A stretch of DNA of 64,000 nt from Streptomyces sp. JJ38 (GTDB lineage Bacteria > Actinomycetota > Actinomycetes > Streptomycetales > Streptomycetaceae): assembly GCF_019303475.1 (NCBI RefSeq), contig NZ_JABLSI010000019.1, positions 1 to 64,000 of the forward strand. Direction: 5' to 3'. Of this stretch, positions 16,551-25,015 are shown piece by piece. The notes under the pieces are model-generated. The model made no database searches and was not told the DNA's origin. It saw nothing but the letters and a program-made list of their open reading frames with translations. Positions within the stretch are counted from its first letter, which is position 1; each line of letters begins with the position of its first letter. Made by a program: the position numbers and the translations under genes.

Positions 16551-18827
16551 CTACTTGGATCGCTCGTATGCTGCCTTGGTTTCCTGCCAAGCTGCGGTAG
16601 CGGCGTCGCCTACATTCTCGTCGTGACGTGACATGCCTGCCTGCTCGGCGCCAGCGTAGACAGTTTCCTTCATCGCGTCTGCGGAATTCCAGCGCTCGGA
16701 AGCGATAAAATTCTCGCGATCCTCGGCGATCTCTGCTGCGGCCGCTTCGGGGTCCTTCTTGAAGTGCTCGACCGTTGCCTCGCGTAGATCTTCGATGATC
16801 CATCCGGCCACGTCTCCACCCACCTTGGCTCGCTCCAGGCCCATCTCGGTCAGGCGACCAATCCACTTATCGGCGGTTTCGATCGACTTGTTGAATTCTT
16901 CGACCTTCTTTACGCGGTCGTCCGCTTCGGCGATTGCGTCTGCTTGGCCGACGGATGCGGCAGCGGCCACTTCTGCTCCGGGGAATGCTGCCTGGCGAGC
17001 GGCCTCCGACAAGCTCTTATCCCCGGGGTCGAGCAATGCCTCCCGCATTATCTCGGCGCTCACGGCCTGCTGGGCGTGAATTATTGCGGCGTAGGAATCT
17101 GGTTCTGTGGACACGTTCTCGATGAACCTGGACAGGTATTCCCCGTCCTTCCTGAATTCTGCTGGAGCGCCGTGGGATTCGATTCCCCCAAGATCGCCAC
17201 CATTCATGGCTTTCTGGATGTCGTGCATGTATTCGGCGGCGACGTTGCCGAGGCTGTCGGTGAGGGCTTCGAGCTCTCCGCCGGGGCGGATGAGTGTGGC
17301 GGGCTCGCCTCCGCCGAAGCGGGAGACGAGCTTCTCGACGAGCTCGGCGCCCTCCTTGGTGTGCTTCACTGACGGGCCTTCGTCGCCGTAGGGGCGGCCC
17401 GAGGTGGCGGCTTCGAGGGCGCGGCCGAGGGAGTCGACGCCGTTGATCTCCTTCTCGTTCCAGATCTCCGCTGAGTCGGGACGCCACGTGCGGGCGCCCT
17501 TGCCGTTCTCGTCGCCGAGGAAGTAGTCGAAGTTGCTGAGCTTCTTCGGGTTGCCCTCGCCGCCCCCGGTCGAGCCGTGGAAGAACTCCTCGGCTGCTTC
17601 CGGGCTGTGGGACATGGCTTCCATGAGCCCCGTCATGGGGTCGAAGCCGCCTCCGTGCTTACCGAGGCTCAGGTCGATGCCACGCTGCCCCGGCTCGGGA
17701 CTGGGGTGGCCCCACGTCTTGTAGTAGTTGCCGTTCTCCCGCTCGAACAGGACCATGTCCTGCGCGATGGGGTTGAGGAACTCCTTGTCGTACTCGCCGT
17801 GGCGGAAGATGTTCGCCAGGACCTGGTAGCCGCGTGGGGTGTAGGCCGTGTCCGGGTGGTTGAGAACCAGGGGTTCGCGGCCGAGTTTCTTGAGGTCGGC
17901 GATCCAGCGGTCACCGATGTACGTCTTGTCGCCGGCCGCCGTGGGCTGGTGGTTCGGCGGGAGGTCGGTGGCCGTGGCGAGGGTGACGCCCATGCTGTTC
18001 TGGATGTGGCGGGCGAGTTCGAGGCGTTCCTTGTCGCCGTCCATGGAGGCGTCGACGCCGAGTTGGGCGTGGAGGCGGAGGGCCTCCTCGGGGCCGAGCG
18101 CACGGTAGAACGCGGTGGCGAACGCGTCGTCCTTGGAGTTGTGCTCCATGAGGAGCTGCCACTCGGTGAGTTCCTTCGTGCTGAGCTGTTTGCCCTGCTC
18201 GGTGAGTTTCAGGCTCTTCTCGGCGAGCTGGGTGGCTCGTTCGGACTGGGCGTCGTCGAGTGAGTCGTAGGTCGCGTGGCCGAAGTTCCGGGCGTCGGGA
18301 CCCTGGCTCTTGTCGAGGGCGCGGTTGAGGGAGGCGTCGATCTCCTCGGCGTTCTCGATCAGCCGGTTGAGCCGTCGCTCCAGGGCGTCGCGGGCTTCGA
18401 TCTCGGCGTCGGTGCGTTGGATGGGCCCGGAGTCACCGGGGTAGGTGGCGAAGCTGACCTTGACGGTGCCGTCGCCGTTGTCGATGACGACGAGCATGGG
18501 GTCCCGGTGCTCGACGGCGCGCCTGAGGCTTTTCTGGATCTCCTCCAGCTCCGTGTGGGCGTCGCGCAGGACGCTCCAGATGCTGCGGGCCTCGGCGTGG
18601 GCGTCGTTGAACTCGTTGCCGGTCTTCTTGACGAACTCCCTGGTCACGGTGGCGTTGAGCCCGGCCCAGCGGGCGTTCTCGGAGAGGCGGACCATGCCGC
18701 TGTTGTGCGTGTTGGCATGCTCGGCGATGTCGTCGAGCGCGTCGACCATGGTCTTCCAGTCGTCCACTGCCTCGCCGAGTGCGCCGAGGTCCACGTCGCG
18801 CAGGTCCGCGAAGGTGATCTTCCCCAT
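16551..18827 (-). CDS. Large WXG100-associated helical protein (DUF6571-like)
   Basis: A 758-residue, mostly helical protein without signal peptide. The N-terminal ~110 residues (DVDLGALGEAVDDWKTMVDALDDIA...) resemble the WXG100-type hairpin found on long type VII secretion substrates. The middle (about 200-480) contains SNFDYFLGDENGKGARTWRPD-like text, which I associate with DUF6571. The C-terminal quarter is coiled-coil-like. It lies 13 bases after the short WXG100-like gene. Base composition drops sharply near 17,230, inside the gene (residue ~530): 44 G+C of 60 at 17281-17340 but 32 of 60 at 17101-17160, suggesting the 3' part has a different history. Confidence 0.75.
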   Translation of the reverse strand: MGKITFADLRDVDLGALGEAVDDWKTMVDALDDIAEHANTHNSGMVRLSENARWAGLNATVTREFVKKTGNEFNDAHAEARSIWSVLRDAHTELEEIQKSLRRAVEHRDPMLVVIDNGDGTVKVSFATYPGDSGPIQRTDAEIEARDALERRLNRLIENAEEIDASLNRALDKSQGPDARNFGHATYDSLDDAQSERATQLAEKSLKLTEQGKQLSTKELTEWQLLMEHNSKDDAFATAFYRALGPEEALRLHAQLGVDASMDGDKERLELARHIQNSMGVTLATATDLPPNHQPTAAGDKTYIGDRWIADLKKLGREPLVLNHPDTAYTPRGYQVLANIFRHGEYDKEFLNPIAQDMVLFERENGNYYKTWGHPSPEPGQRGIDLSLGKHGGGFDPMTGLMEAMSHSPEAAEEFFHGSTGGGEGNPKKLSNFDYFLGDENGKGARTWRPDSAEIWNEKEINGVDSLGRALEAATSGRPYGDEGPSVKHTKEGAELVEKLVSRFGGGEPATLIRPGGELEALTDSLGNVAAEYMHDIQKAMNGGDLGGIESHGAPAEFRKDGEYLSRFIENVSTEPDSYAAIIHAQQAVSAEIMREALLDPGDKSLSEAARQAAFPGAEVAAAASVGQADAIAEADDRVKKVEEFNKSIETADKWIGRLTEMGLERAKVGGDVAGWIIEDLREATVEHFKKDPEAAAAEIAEDRENFIASERWNSADAMKETVYAGAEQAGMSRHDENVGDAATAAWQETKAAYERSK

Positions 18828-18840
18828 GATCTCTCCCCGC

Positions 18841-19320
18841 TCAGCGGATCAGCTTGTCGATCTCCGAGACGGAGAAGACGGCCTTGTTGTGGTGGTGTCG
18901 CATCGTGGCCTCGATGTGTGCCTCGTCCTCGGCGTGGCGCTTCTTGGAGAAGTCCAGGTGGTTACTGATGTGAGCGCAGGCTTGAAGCAACGTGTCGACC
19001 TTGGTCTTCCACGTCGCCTCGGTGATGTTGAGGGTGCGGCCGGAGAGGAAGTTGTGCCGCTCAAGGCTCAGGCCTGCCCTGGCGGTTGAACTGAGGCCCT
19101 CGCCGTCGCGCCCGGCGCCCTGGATGTCCGCCGCCTTCCTGAACCTGCCGTGCAGGTCGAACGCGGCGTTGCCCACCGCGCCCAGGTCGTCCTGGTGGAC
19201 GACGAGATCGGGCTGGCCGCCGCCGTAGCCGCCCTCGCCGTCGAGGCCGTTGAGCCTGGTGGCGTTGTGTCGCTCCTGTGCGTTCGCCCGGAGCTCAGCC
19301 CATTCCGCGTCGAAACTCAT
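18841..19320 (-). CDS. WXG100-like small protein, first gene of a three-gene operon
   Basis: A 159-residue protein with the text DLVVHQDDLGAVGNAAFDLHGRF and WKTKVDTLLQACAHISNHLD, typical of streptomycete relatives of WXG100/ESAT-6 proteins that precede a large companion gene. Two helices around a Trp are consistent with a type VII substrate or chaperone. No core ESX machinery (EccC, EccD) is in the window, so any export would depend on genes elsewhere. Confidence 0.7.
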   Translation of the reverse strand: MSFDAEWAELRANAQERHNATRLNGLDGEGGYGGGQPDLVVHQDDLGAVGNAAFDLHGRFRKAADIQGAGRDGEGLSSTARAGLSLERHNFLSGRTLNITEATWKTKVDTLLQACAHISNHLDFSKKRHAEDEAHIEATMRHHHNKAVFSVSEIDKLIR

Positions 19321-19370
19321 GCAGCCCGATTCCGTCCCACTGTGGTCAGTTGTTCGGTCGGGAACGGAGG

Positions 19371-19898
19371 CTACCAGGGGGAGTTGAACGATCGCTGAAC
19401 GTCATCCCCGGTCAGGGGCTTGCGCAGGAGGTGTTCGCGGCGGCCGTCGGGGGTGACGTCGCCGTGGGGGCCGGTGTCGGTGAGGCCGTTGCGGCGGTAG
19501 AGGGCGAGGGCGGGCGCGTTGTCGGGCCGGACCGCCAACTCCAGGAGCGCGGACCCGGAGGCGCGGGCGAAGTCCTCGACGGCCCGGATGAGGGCGTCGC
19601 CCACGCCCTGGCCCCGGGCCTCGGGGGCGACCCAGAACGAGGTCAGCTCCGTCACTCCGGCCGTCTCGCCCGGGATGCCGCTGGCCATGCCGACGTCCTG
19701 GTCGCCCAGCGAGGCGACGAAGGAGCGTGAGCCGGGAAGGGCCAGGCGGGCCCGCCACCGGGCCTCCCGGTCGCCGTCGCCCGTCCACTCGGCCAGGGTG
19801 GAGCCGAAGGCGTGGGGCGCCTCGGCCAGGGCCCTGAGGCGCAGTTCGCGCCAGACGGGCCAGCCCTCGGGCCGGAGGGAACGGACGCGCGGTGTCAT
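19371..19898 (-). CDS. GNAT family N-acetyltransferase
   Basis: A 175-residue acetyltransferase with the acetyl-CoA signature VAPEARGQGVGDALIRAVEDFA (about 90-111) and LAVRPDNAPALALYRRNGL near the end. The N-terminal PVWRELRLRALAEAPHAFGSTL resembles the Acetyltransf_1 proteins common in actinomycetes. Its ATG overlaps the upstream stop by ATGA, so it is translated with the preceding membrane-protein gene. Substrate unknown. Confidence 0.9.
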   Translation of the reverse strand: MTPRVRSLRPEGWPVWRELRLRALAEAPHAFGSTLAEWTGDGDREARWRARLALPGSRSFVASLGDQDVGMASGIPGETAGVTELTSFWVAPEARGQGVGDALIRAVEDFARASGSALLELAVRPDNAPALALYRRNGLTDTGPHGDVTPDGRREHLLRKPLTGDDVQRSFNSPW

Positions 19899-20428
19899 GC
19901 GGCCTCGCACTGCGGGCAGCGGTCCTTGCCGTCCCAGCGGGTCCAGCCGAAGGCCTTGGGCGTGAGGGACTGCCCCTCCAACTCCTCGCGAACCGCCACG
20001 CGGTAGGCCCAGACGGCGCCGATGTAGGGGTGGTAGGCGTCGTGGAACGCGGCCGACGAGGGGTCGGCGCCCGCCGCGACGGCGCGCTGGAGGCCGCGGA
20101 GACGCTGGTACATGGCCTGGCCCGCGCTGGCGACGGCGGTGTCGGCGTCGATGAACAGGCGTTCCCTGACCTCGTTGATCCCGCTGTCCCCCAGGGCCGC
20201 GCGGGCCGCCTCGTCGAGGTCGGGGACGCTGCCGGGGAACTGGGCGATCCGGCGCAGTTGGGCGTGGCACGCCTCGGCGGCGCCGATGAACTCGATGTAC
20301 ACCGCTCGCCGACGTTCCCCCAACCCCTGCCCGCTCTCACGGCGATGGCTCAGGAAGTCGGCCAGGACGGTTCCGGCTATGGCGATGGAACCGCCGCTCA
20401 CGGTCGCGACGAGCGTCCCCCAGTCCAT
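19895..20428 (-). CDS. Actinobacterial hypothetical protein with N-terminal membrane segment
   Basis: The product is 177 residues from the ATG at 20428, with GGGGGAGAA 7 bases upstream. A short hydrophobic start (LVATVSGGSIAIAGTVLADFL) is followed by a helical body with conserved YIEFIGAAEACHAQLRRIA and a C-terminal CPQC pair. The topology suggests a cytoplasmic domain held to the membrane. It is coupled to the GNAT gene by a 4-base overlap. Function unknown. Confidence 0.75.
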   Translation of the reverse strand: MDWGTLVATVSGGSIAIAGTVLADFLSHRRESGQGLGERRRAVYIEFIGAAEACHAQLRRIAQFPGSVPDLDEAARAALGDSGINEVRERLFIDADTAVASAGQAMYQRLRGLQRAVAAGADPSSAAFHDAYHPYIGAVWAYRVAVREELEGQSLTPKAFGWTRWDGKDRCPQCEAA

Positions 20429-20711
20429 GTGGCTGTTCTCCCCCCGGCCGGTGCTCATGGTGTCAGAGATCGAATCTACTCTCGTACGCCGAGGACAACC
20501 CCTTCTCCCGACCACAGGCGCCCGACAGCACCGCGTGGTGGACGCCTTGCCCAACTTCGGGAAGACGCCGGGCTCGAAGGCGGGCTACGGCCGAGCCGTC
20601 GGCCCGTTGCCGGATCCCGGCAACGGGAGCCGTCGACAAACGACCGGCAATGGACTGGCGGGCGGTGGCCGTGGTGCGGCATGGTTTTGTCACAGGGGAA
20701 GGGGGACGACG

Positions 20712-21113
20712 ATGGGGGAAACGAAGACAGCGGGGGCCGAGCCCGTTCTGCGCTGCGGCGGGGTGACCGTCCGGCTTTCGGAGGACGGCATCGAGTGGGA
20801 GGACCGCAAGGCGGTGAGCCGCATTCCGTACGAGGCGGTCGTGTCGGTGTCGGCACACGCCACGGTGGGACGGTACGCGCGGCTGCGGCTCGGCCTGCAC
20901 CACACCGGCACCGGGCACCCGGATCACTACGAGCTGCTGTGCCTGCGCCGCTCCGGTCAGCCGTTCGCGGAGGAGCTGAACGAGCGGGTGTCCGGCGCGG
21001 GCGGGGGCTGGGGCCTCGGCCGTCGCCCGAGGGTCACCGTCGAGCCGCGCTCCGCCGCGCTCACGCTGCGCACCGCGCGGGCGGCCCTGCGGAAGCGCTG
21101 CGCGGTGCGCTGA
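20712..21113 (+). CDS. Small hypothetical protein
   Basis: A 133-residue, strand-rich protein (VLRCGGVTVRLSEDGIEWEDRKAVSRIPYEAVVSVSAHA) with a PH-like or PepSY-free beta arrangement that I cannot place in a named family. The ATG at 20712 follows AAGGGGGA. It ends shortly before a good terminator, so it is a single-gene unit divergent from the membrane-protein/GNAT pair. Confidence 0.65.
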   Translation: MGETKTAGAEPVLRCGGVTVRLSEDGIEWEDRKAVSRIPYEAVVSVSAHATVGRYARLRLGLHHTGTGHPDHYELLCLRRSGQPFAEELNERVSGAGGGWGLGRRPRVTVEPRSAALTLRTARAALRKRCAVR

Positions 21114-21126
21114 ACCGTGGGTGAAT

Positions 21127-21154
21127 GAGGCCCGCCGTTCGCTCGGCGGGCCTC
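21127..21154 (+). terminator. Hairpin terminator
   Basis: An 11-bp perfect stem (GAGGCCCGCCG with CGGCGGGCCTC) and 6-base loop begin 14 bases after the preceding stop codon. Confidence 0.8.
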
Positions 21155-21324
21155 GGTGCCGCGCCCGTCCGCGTTCTTGAGTGTGTCTCGCGGATGCGCG
21201 TTCGAACGTATATTTCGGTGATCGTTTCTTCTGCTGTGATTCCTCACTCGCTGTGGTGACGCTGTCGCCCTTTCTCGTGGGTACGCTGCTGTGGTCGGCG
21301 AACATGCGGCCCATGGGAGCAGTA

Positions 21325-21903
21325 ATGAGCACCGAGCCCGATTACCAGTGGCCGACCCCGCCCGAGGGCGGTTACACCGCCGAGGACCTCGACCGGCTTC
21401 CGAATCTGCCCCCGCACACGGAGCTGATCGACGGGAGTCTCGTTTTCGTGAGTCCGCAAGCCATCTTCCACATGCTTGTGCTGCGCGTTCTGGAGCGGGG
21501 GCTGATCCAGGCCGTGCCTCCCGAGCTGACGGTCGTCCGGGAGATGACCGTCGCCCTGGACCAACGCAACAGGCCGGAGCCGGACCTGTGCGTGGCGAGA
21601 GCGGATGCCGTCACCGGGCTGAGGCAGACCGCGTTCCACCCCGAAGACGTCCTCGTCGCCGTTGAGGTCGTGTCGCCGGACTCCGAAGCCCGGGACCGGG
21701 ACACCAAGCCGCGCAAGTACGCGGCGGCGGGCATTCCGCATTTCTGGCGGGTGGAGAACACCGGTGGGCGGCCGGTGGTCTACGTCTTCGAGCTGGAGCC
21801 GGCGACGCGGACGTACGCGGTCACCGGAATTCACCACGACGTGCTGAAGCTCAGTGTCCCGTTCGACGTCGAGATCGACCTCGGGGACGTCGCGGCGCGA
21901 TAG
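21325..21903 (+). CDS. Uma2 family endonuclease-fold protein
   Basis: A 192-residue member of the Uma2 (DUF820) PD-(D/E)XK-like family that is abundant in streptomycetes and cyanobacteria. Visible signatures are YTAEDLDRLP, the acidic PEPDLCV (about residues 92-98), VAVEVVSPDSEARDRDTKPRKYAAAGIPHFWRVE and a final beta segment. Catalytic activity is predicted from the fold only. An ATG at 21325 follows GGGAG; earlier in-frame codons lack support. Confidence 0.9.
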   Translation: MSTEPDYQWPTPPEGGYTAEDLDRLPNLPPHTELIDGSLVFVSPQAIFHMLVLRVLERGLIQAVPPELTVVREMTVALDQRNRPEPDLCVARADAVTGLRQTAFHPEDVLVAVEVVSPDSEARDRDTKPRKYAAAGIPHFWRVENTGGRPVVYVFELEPATRTYAVTGIHHDVLKLSVPFDVEIDLGDVAAR

Positions 21904-22018
21904 CTCCGAGGCTCAAGTCGCGGGCTCCGAGCCGTCTTTGCAAGGAATGGGTGGAGGGCTTCCACCCGCCCACCCACCCCTGTCCGGTCGAGGGAGAGCA
22001 ACCGCTCAGGGTGTAAAT

Positions 22019-22087
22019 ATGACTAAAGGTGGTCGAATTGCCACGCCGAGTGCGCGCGGTTTAGCGTTCGCGGCAAGAAAGAAATGA
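22019..22087 (+). CDS. Possible 22-residue micro-ORF with a TTA codon
   Basis: ATG at 22019, 22 codons, TGA at 22085-22087; the peptide starts MTKGGRIATPS and ends AARKK (basic). Codons ACT, AAA, ATT and TTA are unlike the GC-rich neighbours. The stop codon is the first base-pairing part of a hairpin (22086-22122) that precedes the regulator gene at 22163, an arrangement like a leader peptide. It may also be chance, as there is only a weak ribosome site (AGGG). Confidence 0.3.
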   Translation: MTKGGRIATPSARGLAFAARKK

Positions 22088-22122
22088 CCCCGGTTGGTGT
22101 CGTCAGCACCAGAGCCGGGGTC
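22086..22122 (+). terminator. Hairpin between micro-ORF and the MarR-like gene
   Basis: GACCCCGG (22086-22093) pairs with CCGGGGTC (22115-22122), with an inner TGGTG/CACCA stem. It could end upstream transcription or act as an attenuator for the gene at 22163. The rest of 21904-22162 holds a 7-bp hairpin near 21950-21970 and no larger gene. Confidence 0.55.
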
Positions 22123-22162
22123 TGACCGACGAATCGTCCACAAGTAGAAAGACCAACGATCC

Positions 22163-23062
22163 GTGGCTGTTCACGAGCTTAGCCCCGAGTCCGCCGCCGA
22201 CGCACACCCTCTCGCCAATCCGGGGTACGGAAAGCGCTCGGCGCCCGAACAACTTCCCCGTACCGCCTCAGATTTCGCACATCTGCCCGCCCGCGAGGCG
22301 TCCATCGCCGCCTACCTCGACCGCTTGCCCGAGGGCGCGGACGTCTCCGTCAAGACGCTGGCCAAGGTGCTGCCTTACGGACAGTGCGCCCTGTGGACGG
22401 CGCTGCGGCGGCTGTCGGAGGCCGGGCATCTGCGGCGGGTGCGCGAGCATCTGCTCGGGGACGGCCCGCAGCACTGGGTAACGCGGACGTACTTCACCCG
22501 CACCGCGCGGGACGACGCGTGGTGGGCCTCCTTTCGCGCGGGCGGCGGCGTGCCGTCGCGCGGGGTGCGGGAGGCGGAGCCCCCACGCCGTCGGGAGCCC
22601 GCCTTCGAGGCGCTGGCCGGGCTGGGGCGGCGCGACGCGCGCATGACGCTGTCCGCCGCGGCCTGCGCCGCGCTCGCGCCCCTCGCCGCCCGATGGCTGG
22701 AGCGGGGCGTCACGCCGGAGGGGCTCGGGCTCGCGCTGACGGCCGGGTTGCCGTCCGAGGTCCACAGCCCGCGGGCCCTCGCCCGGCGCCGGCTGACCGA
22801 CGGCATGCCGCCCGAGCCGCCCCCGGTCCCACCCGTGCCCCCGGCCGCCCCGGCGCCGTCGCGGCCCGCGTCGGCCCTGCGGCTGCTGGAGTGCAGCGTG
22901 TGCCAGGCTCCGGGCCGCCCCGAGGCCCTTCCCGGCGGCGTCTGCGCCGCGTGCCGGGGGGAGGCCCGGCCCAGCCGCCCGCGCATCGACGCGCAGGCGC
23001 TTTCCGCCCAGGTGAACCGTGTGCGAGCGACGATGCGGCCATCGGTGAGGAGCCGAACGTGA
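22163..23062 (+). CDS. MarR-type winged-helix protein with C-terminal zinc ribbon
   Basis: A 299-residue protein starting at GTG 22163. A winged-helix segment lies at about residues 60-105 (VSVKTLAKVLPYGQCALWTALRRLSEAGHLRRVRE). The Arg/Pro-rich middle is followed by a four-cysteine ribbon near the C terminus (CSVC ... CAAC). Streptomycete proteins of this layout are annotated MarR-like and are often beside mobile-element remnants. The partial Uma2 gene immediately downstream suggests a site of past insertion or deletion. DNA target unknown. Confidence 0.75.
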   Translation: MAVHELSPESAADAHPLANPGYGKRSAPEQLPRTASDFAHLPAREASIAAYLDRLPEGADVSVKTLAKVLPYGQCALWTALRRLSEAGHLRRVREHLLGDGPQHWVTRTYFTRTARDDAWWASFRAGGGVPSRGVREAEPPRRREPAFEALAGLGRRDARMTLSAAACAALAPLAARWLERGVTPEGLGLALTAGLPSEVHSPRALARRRLTDGMPPEPPPVPPVPPAAPAPSRPASALRLLECSVCQAPGRPEALPGGVCAACRGEARPSRPRIDAQALSAQVNRVRATMRPSVRSRT

Positions 23063-23066
23063 CGCG

Positions 23067-23192
23067 GTGTACGCGGAGCCGGAGAGGGGGCGGTACAAGA
23101 GCCGCCGCACGCACGACTGCGGCGACACGGTCCGCCTGCCGGAGCCCGTCGGGATCACGCTGCACACGGAGAAGCTGAGGGACTACGCGTAG
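23067..23192 (+). pseudogene. Remnant of a Uma2 family gene (C-terminal 41 codons)
   Basis: Read from base 23067, the frame to TAG at 23190-23192 gives a peptide with YAEPERGRYKSRRTHDCGDT and LPEPVGITLHTEKLRDYA, which matches the C-terminal end of Uma2 proteins. No Uma2 body exists upstream in this frame, because the MarR-like gene occupies that place. I call it a 5'-deleted fragment. Confidence 0.7.
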
Positions 23193-23402
23193 GGGTGCCG
23201 GGGCGTCGGGCTCACCGGGGCGGTGACGCATTGTGTGAGGTATCGCACGTTTCCGTGTGGGCGCGCGGGGAGCGGGCAGGGGAGGCCGTGGCCGCGTCTC
23301 AGGATGCGGTTTCGAGAGGCCGATATCCGACCGCTCGATAAAATGAGCCGACCGAGGGCCCCGGCGAAAGGGTCCGGTGAGACTGAGAAACGAGGAGCGC
23401 AC

Positions 23403-24677
23403 GTGAGCCTAGTCGTGCAGAAGTACGGCGGCTCCTCCGTTGCCGACGCAGAGGGCATCAAGCGCGTCGCCAAGCGGATCGTCGAAGCCAAGAAGCGTGG
23501 CCACGAGGTGGTCGTCGTGGTGTCGGCGATGGGTGACACGACGGATGAGTTGATCGATCTCGCCAGCGAGGTGTCTCCGATCACCTCCGGTCGCGAGTAC
23601 GACATGCTGCTGACCGCCGGAGAGCGTATCTCCATGGCGCTGCTGGCCATGGCGATCAAATCGCTGGGCCACGAGGCGCAGTCCTTCACCGGGAGCCAGG
23701 CCGGCGTGATCACCGACGCCGTGCACAACAAGGCGCGGATCATCGATGTGACGCCGGGGCGGATCCAGGCCGCGCTGGACGAGGGCAACATCGCCATCGT
23801 CGCCGGCTTCCAGGGGGTCTCGCAGGACAGCAAGGACATCACCACGCTCGGCCGTGGCGGGTCCGACACGACGGCTGTGGCGCTGGCCGCCGCGCTGAAC
23901 GCCGAGTGCTGCGAGATCTACACCGACGTCGACGGCGTCTTCACCGCCGACCCCCGGGTCGTCAAGAAGGCGAAGAAGATCGACTGGATCTCCTTCGGTG
24001 ACATGCTGGAGCTGGCGAGTTCCGGCTCCAAGGTGCTGTTGCACCGGTGCGTGGAGTACGCACGCCGATACAACATCCCGATCCACGTCCGGTCGTCGTT
24101 CTCTGGCCTGCCGGGTACGTGGGTCAGCAACGAACCGCGAGTAGGGGACGAGCCCATGGAGCAGGCGCTCATCTCGGGTGTCGCGCACGACACCTCCGAG
24201 GCCAAGGTGACGATCGTCGGCGTGCCGGACAAGCCGGGCGAGGCCGCCGCCATCTTCCGGGCCGTCGCGGACGCCGAGCTGAACATCGACATGGTCGTGC
24301 AGAACGTCTCCGCGGCCTCGACGGGCCTGACGGACATCTCGTTCACGCTGCCCAAGACGGACGGCAAGCGGGCGATCGAGGCGCTGGAGCGGCGCAAGGC
24401 GCAGATCGGTTTCGACTCGCTGCGCTACGACGACCAGGTCGCGAAGATCTCGCTGGTCGGCGCGGGTATGAAGACGAACCCGGGCGTCACGGCCACGTTC
24501 TTCGAGGCGCTGTCCAACGCGGGCGTGAACATCGAGCTGATCTCCACCTCGGAGATCCGGATCTCGGTCGTCACCCGGCAGGACGACGTGAACGAGGCCG
24601 TGCGGGTGGTGCACACCGCGTTCGGGCTCGACAGCGACTCCGAGGAGGCCGTGGTCTACGGCGGCACCGGCCGCTGA
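23403..24677 (+). CDS. lysC: Aspartate kinase
   Basis: A 424-residue aspartokinase catalysing ATP-dependent phosphorylation of aspartate, the first step to lysine, threonine, methionine and diaminopimelate. Catalytic KYGGSSVAD (7-15) and the [16 protein letters not shown] substrate loop are intact, followed by two ACT domains ([29 protein letters not shown]). GAGGAG precedes the GTG at 23403. An internal ATG at 24156 after GGGGAC would give a 173-residue beta subunit like that of the corynebacterial lysC gene. In relatives asd follows directly; here a terminator and then a sigma factor follow. Confidence 0.97.
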   Translation: MSLVVQKYGGSSVADAEGIKRVAKRIVEAKKRGHEVVVVVSAMGDTTDELIDLASEVSPITSGREYDMLLTAGERISMALLAMAIKSLGHEAQSFTGSQAGVITDAVHNKARIIDVTPGRIQAALDEGNIAIVAGFQGVSQDSKDITTLGRGGSDTTAVALAAALNAECCEIYTDVDGVFTADPRVVKKAKKIDWISFGDMLELASSGSKVLLHRCVEYARRYNIPIHVRSSFSGLPGTWVSNEPRVGDEPMEQALISGVAHDTSEAKVTIVGVPDKPGEAAAIFRAVADAELNIDMVVQNVSAASTGLTDISFTLPKTDGKRAIEALERRKAQIGFDSLRYDDQVAKISLVGAGMKTNPGVTATFFEALSNAGVNIELISTSEIRISVVTRQDDVNEAVRVVHTAFGLDSDSEEAVVYGGTGR

Positions 24678-24693
24678 GCCACACTCCGCGGGA

Positions 24694-24728
24694 CCGAGGG
24701 GCGTCGGACGCGGTCCGGCGCCCCTCGG
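24694..24728 (+). terminator. Hairpin terminator after aspartate kinase
   Basis: CCGAGGGGCGTCGGAC (24694-24709) pairs with 24713-24728, 16 pairs including one G-T, around a 3-base loop, 16 bases after the lysC stop. Confidence 0.85.
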
Positions 24729-25015
24729 CGTTCCCGGTCCGTCCCGTAGTGGCCGGGTTGGCGGGAAATGTGAAACAGTCGTGATCGACCTGTGTTTGGT
24801 ATGGACTTGCCCAGGGTCATCCCGTGGTCGAAGATGCTCGCGGTGCCTGGAACAACAGGGCACTCCGGCGCGTCCTCGGGGCGCCATCGCGAGCTCCACG
24901 GCGCCGGTGAAGGGGAAGTACGAGTGAGGCGAGTACGCATGGGGGAGTTCGTGACGTCGTCAGATGCGACGCCGAGCGCGTACAACCCTGACGGGGGGCG
25001 GCGTGTCATACAGGC
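24729..25015. other. Intergenic region where asd would be expected
   Basis: These 287 bases hold no asd and no fragment of it that I can see. They should contain the promoter of the sigma factor gene. GGGAAATGTGAAA near 24763 resembles an ECF-type -35 only loosely. Confidence 0.4.
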
